From Bacteroidales bacterium UBA2287 (lineage in GTDB: Bacteria > Bacteroidota > Bacteroidia > Bacteroidales > Tenuifilaceae), in NCBI GenBank assembly GCA_002345675.1, contig DDWL01000023.1:1-24171 (forward strand): DNA of 24,171 bases, written 5' to 3'. The position numbers and the translations under genes were made by a program. Positions 7,534 through 14,857 of the stretch are shown in pieces (the first letter of the stretch is position 1; every line of letters begins with the position of its first letter). Below the pieces are notes generated by a model. That model was not told the origin of the DNA, did no database searches, and saw only the letters and a program-made list of their open reading frames with translations.

Positions 7534-8349
7534 ATGAAAAATATTATTAACACTGTGCTTGCTGCAATTCTACTCATAACCATTTCATCGCAACAGCTAT
7601 TTTCGCAAGACATTAAAGAGGTTTTTGGTGCTGTTGGCACTGGTATTATTGCAGGACGCATTAGCGAAGCCGATGCACGCCAAGAAGCAATAAACAATGC
7701 AAAAGTTGAAGCTCTACGAAAAGCTGGAGTAAAGGAAAATTTACAACAGTACGAAATGCTTTTTCGAAGCGAGGTAAACCAAGACTTTACCGAGTTCTTT
7801 AGCTCCGATATTCAAGCCGAACTTAACGGTGCCGTTCAAAAGTACGAAGTAGTAAGAGAGGAGAAAAAAATCGACCCTACTTCAGGTCTTTTTACTGTTG
7901 AAGTAACCCTAAATGCTACGGTAATTCTATACTCTTCTCGCCCCGACCCTGCATTTAATGTTCAAATAAAGGGAATGAAGGGTGTTTATGAAGATGGGGA
8001 AAATTTAACCTTTTCGATTTTTAGTAGCCGAAATTGCTACCTCCATATTTTCACCATTACCGATACCGAAACCTCGGTTCTTTACCCAAATAAGTACGAA
8101 AAATTCAAACAAATTGAGAGTGGAAAGGACATAGTTTTCCCCCTTGCTCACCTAGATTATCCTATGTATGCATTAGGTAAAAAACCCGAAATGAATCGGT
8201 TGGTATTCGTTTTCACCAAAGAGCCTATTCAATTTTTGAACTACAAGGGCGAAGAGAGAATTACAACTCCCGAGTCCATTTTTTCTTGGGTTTATGGTAT
8301 GACCCCCGATATGCGAAAAGTTGAATATATAACCTTTACCATTAGGTAA
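7534..8349 (+). CDS. Exported DUF4384 domain protein
   Basis: 271 aa with a cleavable signal peptide (residues 1-25, ending QLFSQ). Residues about 40-135 resemble the N-terminal segment of LPP20/FlgT-like envelope proteins, with an early Ala/Glu-rich helix (EADARQEAINNAKVEALRKA) and then strands. Residues about 150-235 match the DUF4384 pattern: an extended F.I...R.CYL.IF.I....V..L.PN segment followed by FPL. DUF4384 is found in secreted or periplasmic proteins of unknown function, sometimes fused to peptidase or caspase-like domains; none is present here. The last 8 bases overlap the end of the aminotransferase gene on the other strand. Function is not assigned. Confidence 0.78.
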   Translation: MKNIINTVLAAILLITISSQQLFSQDIKEVFGAVGTGIIAGRISEADARQEAINNAKVEALRKAGVKENLQQYEMLFRSEVNQDFTEFFSSDIQAELNGAVQKYEVVREEKKIDPTSGLFTVEVTLNATVILYSSRPDPAFNVQIKGMKGVYEDGENLTFSIFSSRNCYLHIFTITDTETSVLYPNKYEKFKQIESGKDIVFPLAHLDYPMYALGKKPEMNRLVFVFTKEPIQFLNYKGEERITTPESIFSWVYGMTPDMRKVEYITFTIR

Positions 8350-9508
8350 ATACCTGTTTCAACCTATTCATAGCCTCAACTACAACGTCGGTTGAGCAAG
8401 CAATGTTCATTCGTTGAAAACCTAACCCTTCAACACCAAAAACCTTACCTTCGTTTAGGCCTAATCCTGCTTGGGCAATTAACTTATCGTTTAGTTTACT
8501 GGGCGAAAGTTTTAATTCCCTAAAATCGAGCCATAAAAGGTAGGTGCTTTCGGGTTCAATAAGTTTTACATTAGGAATACCCGTTAGCATTCGTTTAACA
8601 TGCTTAATGTTACTCCTTAAATGGTCGAGTAATTCTTGCAACCACAATTCGCCTTGGGGTGTATATGCTGCACTAAGCGCAGTGTATCCCATTAAATTGC
8701 CATGCCAAGTTCCATTTTCCTCGAGCTGCTTATTAAATTGTTCGAGTTTTACTTTGTCGGGTATTATAGCGTAGGCTGTGGCTAACCCAGCAACGTTGAA
8801 CGTTTTACTGGGGGAGTTAAAAGTAATTGTATTTCGTTGAATCTCTTCGGAAATTGAAGCAATGGGAATATGCTTGTATGGCTGGTAAATAATATCGGAG
8901 TGAATTTCGTCGGCAACAATGGTAACTCCATGCGCAAGGCATATTTCGGCCATACTCTGAAGTTCATGAAGATCCCAAGCCCTGCCAACAGGGTTATGGG
9001 GATTACATAAAATAAACAGCTTTACCCCATTCGATATTTGCTTTTCAAACTCGTCGAGGTCAATTCGATACTTGCCATCAACTAGTTGAAGCGAATTTGC
9101 AACCAACTCGCGGCCATTCTGCCTTACGGCAGTATAAAATGGATGGTAAACTGGTGTTTGTATTAGCACCTTGTCGCCGGGCTGAGTAAATGCTTGAACA
9201 GCATGGCATAAACCCGCAACAATTCCTGGTGTATAGGTTATCCAGTCGGTATTAACTTTCCAACCAAAACGTTGGTTTTGCCACCAGGCAATTGACTCGT
9301 GATACTGCTTGTTGCGAATTGTATACCCAAGAACTGGGTGGTTAAGCCTTCTGGTAAGTGCATCCATAATAAAAGGAGCCACTTCAATATCCATATCGGC
9401 AACCCACATGGGAAGAACATCGGCGCGCCCAAACATTTCCATTCGCTGCTCAAGTTTTACCGATGCAGTTCCTGTTCTATCGACTGTTTTTGAAAAATTG
9501 TATGCCAT
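8342..9508 (-). CDS. patB: PatB/MalY-type PLP C-S lyase or aminotransferase
   Basis: 388-aa fold-type I PLP enzyme. It has the PatB/MalY N-terminal signature LPMWVADMD (32-40), YHPF at 121-124, CNPHNPVGR at 168-176, ADEIHSDI at 199-206, Schiff-base Lys235 in SPSKTFNVAG (232-241) and a C-terminal arginine in RMNIACS near 368. Members cleave the C-S bond of cystathionine or cysteine conjugates to pyruvate, ammonia and a thiol, and some also transaminate. A role in methionine or cysteine metabolism is likely, but substrate choice cannot be read from sequence, so the symbol is tentative. TACCTTTA at 9564-9571 on this strand is a possible -7 element, which would put the transcription start inside the terminator of the preceding gene. 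No terminator separates its end from the overlapping DUF4384 gene. Confidence 0.88.
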   Translation of the reverse strand: MAYNFSKTVDRTGTASVKLEQRMEMFGRADVLPMWVADMDIEVAPFIMDALTRRLNHPVLGYTIRNKQYHESIAWWQNQRFGWKVNTDWITYTPGIVAGLCHAVQAFTQPGDKVLIQTPVYHPFYTAVRQNGRELVANSLQLVDGKYRIDLDEFEKQISNGVKLFILCNPHNPVGRAWDLHELQSMAEICLAHGVTIVADEIHSDIIYQPYKHIPIASISEEIQRNTITFNSPSKTFNVAGLATAYAIIPDKVKLEQFNKQLEENGTWHGNLMGYTALSAAYTPQGELWLQELLDHLRSNIKHVKRMLTGIPNVKLIEPESTYLLWLDFRELKLSPSKLNDKLIAQAGLGLNEGKVFGVEGLGFQRMNIACSTDVVVEAMNRLKQVFT

Positions 9509-9527
9509 GCGCTGTTGGGTTTATGTT

Positions 9528-9562
9528 AAAAAAAAATCCGACCAGTATAAAACCAATCGGAT
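9528..9562 (-). terminator. Probable terminator of the 116-aa gene
   Basis: Read on the minus strand, ATCCGA (9562-9557) and TCGGAT (9541-9536) form a 6-bp stem around a 15-nt loop, followed by a run of T residues (complement of 9528-9536). It starts 22 nt after the stop of the 116-aa gene. Confidence 0.6.
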
Positions 9563-9584
9563 GTAAAGGTAGTTTTTTTAAAAA

Positions 9585-9935
9585 CTATTTTGCAATTTCG
9601 CTAAGCTTCGAAAACGAATCGTCAACTAAAACCATAAGGTCGTTGTAAACAGCGCGATAATGCTTTTTAACCTCTTTTGCATGAGTTCTCTTCGAGGTTT
9701 TGTAAGTGTCGATTGCAGTAACCTTTAGTTTCCTAAGTTTAAATAGATCTGGGTTTTTTGCAGGACGATTAACCATGTCGATTAATTCGTTACGTTTCTC
9801 AACAATACCTTCCATAATTCCAACTACTTGCTCCTTGTTTTTGTCTCCATTAAGATACATAAAGGTGTAGCAGTCGGAAATTACTTCGCCAACTAGGAAA
9901 TCGATATCCTTTTTAATAAACCTCTTATTTGCCAT
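9585..9935 (-). CDS. Conserved hypothetical protein, 116 aa
   Basis: Unrecognised small basic protein, apparently all-helical and soluble, with no signal peptide, membrane segment or cysteine pair; the single Cys is at residue 22. The N-terminal half is mildly acidic (DIDFLVGEVISDCY) and the centre is Lys/Arg-rich (residues 53-91). The gene starts 66 nt after secA on the same strand. It has its own exact TAnnTTTG promoter just behind the secA terminator and its own terminator, so it is a real transcription unit. Codon use matches its neighbours. I recall similar small proteins in Bacteroidota but no function, and none is proposed. Confidence 0.72.
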   Translation of the reverse strand: MANKRFIKKDIDFLVGEVISDCYTFMYLNGDKNKEQVVGIMEGIVEKRNELIDMVNRPAKNPDLFKLRKLKVTAIDTYKTSKRTHAKEVKKHYRAVYNDLMVLVDDSFSKLSEIAK

Positions 9936-9963
9936 TTGTATTTATTTAGTTAAAATTGATTTG

Positions 9964-9971
9964 CAAAAGTA
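9964..9971 (-). promoter_or_regulatory. Bacteroidota -7 promoter element (116-aa gene)
   Basis: TACTTTTG on the minus strand fits TAnnTTTG. ATTG, 18 nt upstream (9993-9990), resembles the -33 element and lies in the loop region of the secA terminator hairpin. The leader to the ATG at 9935 is about 20-25 nt. Confidence 0.5.
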
Positions 9972-9972
9972 T

Positions 9973-9998
9973 AAAAAAACTTTGGATTACAATAATCC
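9973..9998 (-). terminator. Intrinsic terminator of secA
   Basis: On the minus strand a perfect 6-bp stem, GGATTA / TAATCC, with loop TTG, is followed by AAAG and seven T residues. It starts 4 nt after the secA stop codon. Confidence 0.75.
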
Positions 9999-10001
9999 TC
10001 A

Positions 10002-13000
10002 TTACGCTTCCATTCTACCGTGACAAGCTTTGTACTTTTTCCCGCTGCCACATGGACACTGATCGTTTCGACCAACCTTTTTCTCGACTCTTACTGGTTC
10101 GCGGTTGCGCTCCTGTGTGTTCGATGATGCCTGCAAGGCATCGGTTCTACTGGTTTCGTAGCCACTCATGTCGAGTTTGCGTTGCTGTCGAGCTTCTTGC
10201 ACTTGACTTGGGTCGCGAAGCGGAATGTGAGCCTTCATAAGAATGGACATTACATCGCGGTTTACCTTTTCAATCATTTTGCTGAAAAGCCCGTACGCTT
10301 CGAACTTATAAACTAGCAAAGGATCCTTTTGCTCATAAGCAGCATTCTGAACGCTTTGCTTTAGTTCGTCCATTTCGCGAAGGTGCTCTTTCCAGTAGTC
10401 GTCGATTATATAAAGAATAATAGTTTTTGCAAATGATCGATTAAGCTCCTTTCCATTAGATTCATAGCATTTCTTCAAATTGGTAACAATTTGAAATACC
10501 CTTTGTCCATCGGAAACAGGAATAACAATATTCTCGTAAATAGCCGATTGTTTCTCGTAAACATCTTTAACTACTGGAGTTACCTGACGAGCCATTGCTT
10601 CGTTTTTACGGTCGAAACTTGCAAGGGCAGCACGGTAAACCTTTTCGGTAATTTCGTCGGGCGAAAACTGCTCAAATTCTTTTTGGTTAAATGGAGTCTC
10701 TATTGCTAAGCATCGAATTAGTTCGAGGTTAAAATCGTCGAACTCACCATTACCAAACTCCTGAACTATTGCTCCGCTAATATCATAAAGCATATTGGCA
10801 ATGTCAACATCAATACGTTCACCGTAAAGCGCATGGCGGCGACGGGTATAAATAACTTCGCGTTGCGAGTTCATAACATCGTCGTACTCGAGCAAACGCT
10901 TACGAATGCCAAAGTTATTCTCCTCCACTTTCTTTTGAGCTCGCTCAATCGATTTCGAAATCATGGAGTGTTGAATGACCTCACCCTCTTTAAGGCCAAG
11001 GCGGTCCATAATACGAGCAATTCGGTCGGAACCAAAAAGACGCATTAAGTCGTCTTCGAGCGAAACAAAGAAGTGCGATGTACCAGGGTCACCCTGACGA
11101 CCTGAACGTCCACGTAACTGACGGTCGACACGGCGCGACTCGTGCCTTTCGGTACCAATAATGGCCAATCCACCAGCCTCACGAACCCGTGGCGAAAGTT
11201 TAATGTCGGTTCCCCTACCAGCCATGTTGGTTGCAATGGTTACCGTTCCTTCGCGACCTGCTTCGGCAACAATGTCGGCTTCACGCTGGTGAAGTTTTGC
11301 GTTAAGCACGTTGTGCTTTATGCCCTTTATTTTGAGCATTCGGCTTAAAAGTTCCGACACTTCAACAGAAGTTGTTCCCACAAGAACAGGGCGATCGGCG
11401 CTTGTTAACTTTACAATTTCGTCGATAACCGCTTGGTACTTCTCGCGCTTGGTTTTGTAAACCATATCGTCGTAATCCTTACGAACAATTGGTCTGTTGG
11501 TAGGAATTACAACAACGTCGAGTTTATAAATTGACCACAACTCACCTGCTTCTGTTTCGGCAGTACCTGTCATACCAGCAAGTTTGTGGTACATACGAAA
11601 GTAGTTCTGAAGCGTTACTGTTGCAAAAGTTTGAGTTGCAGCTTCAATTTTAACATGCTCTTTTGCCTCAATTGCCTGATGCAAACCATCGGAATAGCGA
11701 CGGCCTTCGAGAATACGACCCGTTTGCTCATCAACAATTTTCACCTTATTGTCCATAACCACATACTCAACATCCTTTTCGAACATTGCGTAAGCTTTAA
11801 GTAGCTGGTGAACAGTATGAACACGCTCCGACTTTATGGAGAATTCGCGAAGAACTTCTTCTTTTGCAGAAATTTTATCTTGAGGCGAAAGGCTTTGGCG
11901 TTCAATTTCGGCAATTTCCGAGCCCATATCGGGGAGAATAAAAAACTTTGAATCTTCTGAAGATGAGGTTATTAAATCGATACCCTTTTCGGTAAGCTCA
12001 ACGGAGTTCATTTTTTCCTCAACAACAAAGAATAGGTCGTCGGTTACAACGTGCATATTCTTGTTGTTCTCCTGCATGTAAAAATTTTCGGTTTTTAGCA
12101 GAAGAGCTTTTATACCCTGTTCGCTTAGGTACTTAATTAGTGGTTTGTATTTTGGGTAACCTTTGTGTGCGCGAAGAAGTAGTTTTCCACCGTCTTCGGT
12201 TTTACCATCGGCAATAAGTTTTTTCGAATCGGCAAGAAGTTGGGTTACAAGGTTACGCTGCGCGTTAACGAGCTTTTCAACCTTTGGTTTATACTCTTCG
12301 AAAAGTTGGTCGTCGCCCTTTGGAACTGGACCCGAAATAATAAGAGGCGTACGAGCATCGTCGATAAGTACAGAATCGACCTCATCGACAATGGCGTAGT
12401 GATGTTTACGTTGAACCAAGTCGTTTGGTGCAAGCGACATGTTATCGCGAAGGTAGTCGAAGCCAAATTCGTTGTTGGTTCCAAAGGTAATGTCGGCAAG
12501 ATATGCGTTTCGGCGAGCCTCGCTATTGGGTTGATGCTTATCGATACAATCGACCGAAAGACCGTGGAATTCGTAAAGTGGCCCCATCCATTCCGAGTCG
12601 CGTCGGGCAAGGTAGTCGTTAACGGTTACAAGGTGAACCCCCATGCCCGCAAGGGCATTAAGGAATACTGGAAGCGTAGCAACAAGGGTTTTTCCCTCAC
12701 CGGTTGCCATTTCCGAAATTTTACCCTGATGCAATACCACGCCGCCAATAAGCTGTACATCGTAGTGCACCATATCCCAAACAACCTCATTGCCACCAGC
12801 CATCCATCGGTTTTTGAAAATAGCTTTATCGCCCTCGATGGTAACAAAATCGCGCTTAGCTGCTAGATTTCGGTCGAACTCGGTAGCTGTTACGGTAACC
12901 GTTTCGTTTTCTTTCAAGCGGCGAGCGGTATCCTTTACTATTGAAAAAGCATCGGGAAGAACTTCGTTAAGAATCTCCTCTATTTTATCGTCGATTTGCT

Positions 13001-13286
13001 TTTGGAGTTTTTCAATATTATTGAAAATGACCTCTTTTTGGTCGTGACCGATTGACTCGGACTCCATTTCAACCTTCATTTGTTCAACGGACGCCAAGTC
13101 GTCGGCAATGAAATCGTGAATTTTTTGCTTAATTTTTTGAGTTTCGGCTCGGAGCTCATCGTGCGACATTGATTGGTACTTTGGATACACATCAAGCACA
13201 CGCTGCACATGTGGCATTAATTCTTTTAAATCGCGTTTTGCCTTATCGCCAAATAGGCTCGAAAGAATTTTATCAACTATTCCCAT
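10002..13286 (-). CDS. secA: Preprotein translocase ATPase SecA
   Basis: 1094-aa motor ATPase that drives unfolded preproteins through SecYEG. Nucleotide-binding domain 1 has Walker A ATGEGKT (194-200) and DEVD (301-304) followed by SVLIDDARTPLIISG. The second motor domain carries TNMAGRGTDI and the RQLRGRSGRQGDPG arginine-finger region. The helical scaffold/wing follows. The SEC-C zinc tail keeps all ligands (Cys1077, Cys1079, Cys1088, His1089), which usually contact SecB or lipid. It is longer than the roughly 900-aa E. coli protein, partly through a charged helical insertion at about 60-105 and extra sequence in the preprotein-binding region; this is typical of Bacteroidota SecA. An exact -7 promoter lies 37 nt upstream and a terminator follows directly. 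No secM-like leader ORF is seen. Confidence 0.98.
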   Translation of the reverse strand: MGIVDKILSSLFGDKAKRDLKELMPHVQRVLDVYPKYQSMSHDELRAETQKIKQKIHDFIADDLASVEQMKVEMESESIGHDQKEVIFNNIEKLQKQIDDKIEEILNEVLPDAFSIVKDTARRLKENETVTVTATEFDRNLAAKRDFVTIEGDKAIFKNRWMAGGNEVVWDMVHYDVQLIGGVVLHQGKISEMATGEGKTLVATLPVFLNALAGMGVHLVTVNDYLARRDSEWMGPLYEFHGLSVDCIDKHQPNSEARRNAYLADITFGTNNEFGFDYLRDNMSLAPNDLVQRKHHYAIVDEVDSVLIDDARTPLIISGPVPKGDDQLFEEYKPKVEKLVNAQRNLVTQLLADSKKLIADGKTEDGGKLLLRAHKGYPKYKPLIKYLSEQGIKALLLKTENFYMQENNKNMHVVTDDLFFVVEEKMNSVELTEKGIDLITSSSEDSKFFILPDMGSEIAEIERQSLSPQDKISAKEEVLREFSIKSERVHTVHQLLKAYAMFEKDVEYVVMDNKVKIVDEQTGRILEGRRYSDGLHQAIEAKEHVKIEAATQTFATVTLQNYFRMYHKLAGMTGTAETEAGELWSIYKLDVVVIPTNRPIVRKDYDDMVYKTKREKYQAVIDEIVKLTSADRPVLVGTTSVEVSELLSRMLKIKGIKHNVLNAKLHQREADIVAEAGREGTVTIATNMAGRGTDIKLSPRVREAGGLAIIGTERHESRRVDRQLRGRSGRQGDPGTSHFFVSLEDDLMRLFGSDRIARIMDRLGLKEGEVIQHSMISKSIERAQKKVEENNFGIRKRLLEYDDVMNSQREVIYTRRRHALYGERIDVDIANMLYDISGAIVQEFGNGEFDDFNLELIRCLAIETPFNQKEFEQFSPDEITEKVYRAALASFDRKNEAMARQVTPVVKDVYEKQSAIYENIVIPVSDGQRVFQIVTNLKKCYESNGKELNRSFAKTIILYIIDDYWKEHLREMDELKQSVQNAAYEQKDPLLVYKFEAYGLFSKMIEKVNRDVMSILMKAHIPLRDPSQVQEARQQRKLDMSGYETSRTDALQASSNTQERNREPVRVEKKVGRNDQCPCGSGKKYKACHGRMEA

Positions 13287-13322
13287 GGATATATGTGGTT
13301 ATGTTTTTTTCGATACAATCTG

Positions 13323-13330
13323 CAAATTTA
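13323..13330 (-). promoter_or_regulatory. Bacteroidota -7 promoter element (secA)
   Basis: TAAATTTG on the minus strand is an exact TAnnTTTG, predicting a leader of about 30 nt before the ATG at 13286. A TTGC upstream lies too close to be a standard -33. The 264-bp region between secA and ferritin holds otherwise only the ferritin terminator. Confidence 0.5.
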
Positions 13331-13503
13331 GTAGAATTTTGCAAGCTACAGCCAGATTGGAAGAACTTTTAGAAAACAAAAACGCTGCCATTAAGCCAAT
13401 TGTGGCAAGTTGTCGGGTTTAAACAACAACTAACAGTGCCAACTAATTAGTATAAAGGCAACTGCAAAATATTGCAGCCATGCCAATTAGTCCGATTTTA
13501 AAT

Positions 13504-13529
13504 AAAAAAAACCGCCCAAGAGCGGTTTT
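13504..13529 (-). terminator. Terminator of the ferritin gene
   Basis: A perfect 8-bp stem, AAAACCGC / GCGGTTTT, with loop CCAAGA, is flanked by an A run on the plus strand (13504-13511) that is the U run on the minus strand. It begins 21 nt after the ferritin stop. Confidence 0.85.
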
Positions 13530-13550
13530 AATAAAAATGTTGTTCGGAAC

Positions 13551-14066
13551 TTATTCCGCTGTTTTTGTTGCATCGACAAATACTCTTGTTTTCAGCTCGC
13601 GATCGAGAAGTAACATGCCGTGGCCGTTTCCATCGACCAACTTTAGGTCGTCGATAATTGCTTGGGCATTTGCTTCCTCTTCAACCTGCTCGTCGATAAA
13701 CCACTGAAGCATGCTTTTAGTTGCATGGTCTTTCTCCTCAATGGCCACATCCATAATGTTATTAACAAGAGCAGTCACCTTTTGCTCGTGCTTTAGCGTT
13801 TCCTGCATTACATTTAATGCGCTTTTCCATTTATTTGGAACTGCAGCAATGGGCATAAGAATTGGCTGCTCGCCTCTTTCAACCATATAGTCGAAAAACT
13901 TCATGGCATGGCTAATTTCTTCTTGCCACTGAATTCGCATCCAGTTGGCAAACCCAGTTAAGCCTTGAGTTGTAAAGTAGGTTGACATTGAAAGGTACAT
14001 GTAAGCCGACCATATTTCGGCATTAATTTGGTCGTTAATGGCCTGTTTTACTTTAGGTTTTAACAT
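13551..14066 (-). CDS. ftnA: Non-heme ferritin (FtnA type)
   Basis: 171-aa ferritin that oxidises Fe(II) at a dinuclear centre and stores iron in a 24-subunit cytoplasmic shell. All ferroxidase ligands of bacterial FtnA are visible: Glu17, Glu50, His53, Glu94 and Gln127, plus Glu130 for the third (C) site and Tyr24 next to the centre. The absence of a conserved heme-ligating Met and the overall pattern exclude bacterioferritin. The length is normal. The gene lies between dnaX and secA with its own promoter and a strong terminator. No clear Fur or OxyR box was recognised in the 84 nt upstream. Confidence 0.95.
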   Translation of the reverse strand: MLKPKVKQAINDQINAEIWSAYMYLSMSTYFTTQGLTGFANWMRIQWQEEISHAMKFFDYMVERGEQPILMPIAAVPNKWKSALNVMQETLKHEQKVTALVNNIMDVAIEEKDHATKSMLQWFIDEQVEEEANAQAIIDDLKLVDGNGHGMLLLDRELKTRVFVDATKTAE

Positions 14067-14141
14067 TGTTTTGTTTTAAAAGGTTAGTAATTTCTATTTA
14101 AAGTTTTCAATTTGTTAATGTTTGCGTTTGCTATTGCTAAA

Positions 14142-14149
14142 CAAAGTTA
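14142..14149 (-). promoter_or_regulatory. Bacteroidota -7 promoter element (ferritin gene)
   Basis: TAACTTTG on the minus strand is an exact TAnnTTTG, 75 nt before the ferritin ATG and only 24 nt after the dnaX tail stop. The leader would be about 65-70 nt and AT-rich. No dnaX terminator hairpin lies between, so read-through from dnaX is possible. Confidence 0.5.
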
Positions 14150-14173
14150 GAGAAAAAAAGTTTATAAAATTCG

Positions 14174-14857
14174 CTACTTGAAATCTAAGTTAAACTGCTG
14201 CTTAAACTTTAGTAGTAGCGGATTTTTTTGAGCCATGTACTTTAACTTATCCTCGTCGGTATAAAGTTTTGGTCGAGAAGGATCGGCTCCACCAACTTGT
14301 CCAATGGCAGCTGTTTCAACAATATCAATTTGTCTATTGCTAAACCTGTCGCGTAGGTAAACAATAAGTTCCGTTTTTATGTCGACAAACATATCAATTT
14401 GCAACTGACTATCGAACAATGCCTTAATGGTATTGGCATCTTCAACCGAAAAGGTTGCGCCACTAATTAAACCCGAATAAATTGGTTTATCGGTTAAGTA
14501 CGTTTCGAGAAAATATGTTAGTGCATCTTGTAGTAAAGCATTATTGAGAGGACTGGCTGGTTCTAATTCTGAAATTATATCACCATCTGCCTCTGCTTCA
14601 ATTTCTTTATTAGCGTCAGAAACGCTAACTGGTTTTTCCTCAATTTTATTTGCTAGTTCCTGGGAAGTTACCTCTGCAGGTTTTTCGGATGCTAACACCT
14701 TTTTAACCGAAAGCGATTTTGGTGGCAATGGCGGTTTCGAAGCTTTTTCGTCGAGCATACGAGACGATGTAGTCGAAACACCCTGTACTGCCGTAGCAAT
14801 GGGCGAATCGGAAACAATTACTGAAATATCGAAGCCGAAAGGCTCATCCGTCAGCTC
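14174..14857 (-). CDS. dnaX: DnaX tau-specific C-terminal tail (-1 frame)
   Basis: This 227-codon segment is open from the A10 run of dnaX to a TAG at 14174-14176, in the -1 frame relative to the ATPase part. Its first in-frame ATG is at 14758, about 100 nt downstream of the shift point, with no obvious ribosome-binding site, so independent translation is unlikely. Reading through by -1 at 14857 gives a 593-aa tau, a usual DnaX length in this phylum. The first ~90 residues are a low-complexity Ser/Pro/Glu/Lys linker. The last ~120 form a compact domain ending with YTDEDKLKYMAQKNPLLLKF, a pattern I associate with the C terminus of Bacteroidota tau, which in other bacteria binds the polymerase alpha subunit and the helicase. 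Intact coding quality to the end argues against pseudogene decay. Confidence 0.85.
   Translation of the reverse strand, partial: ELTDEPFGFDISVIVSDSPIATAVQGVSTTSSRMLDEKASKPPLPPKSLSVKKVLASEKPAEVTSQELANKIEEKPVSVSDANKEIEAEADGDIISELEPASPLNNALLQDALTYFLETYLTDKPIYSGLISGATFSVEDANTIKALFDSQLQIDMFVDIKTELIVYLRDRFSNRQIDIVETAAIGQVGGADPSRPKLYTDEDKLKYMAQKNPLLLKFKQQFNLDFK

Noticed and set aside
12240..12866. 208-aa forward open frame opposite secA
   Set aside because: It is a shadow of the secA coding strand with no promoter and unnatural composition. secA is fully conserved across it.
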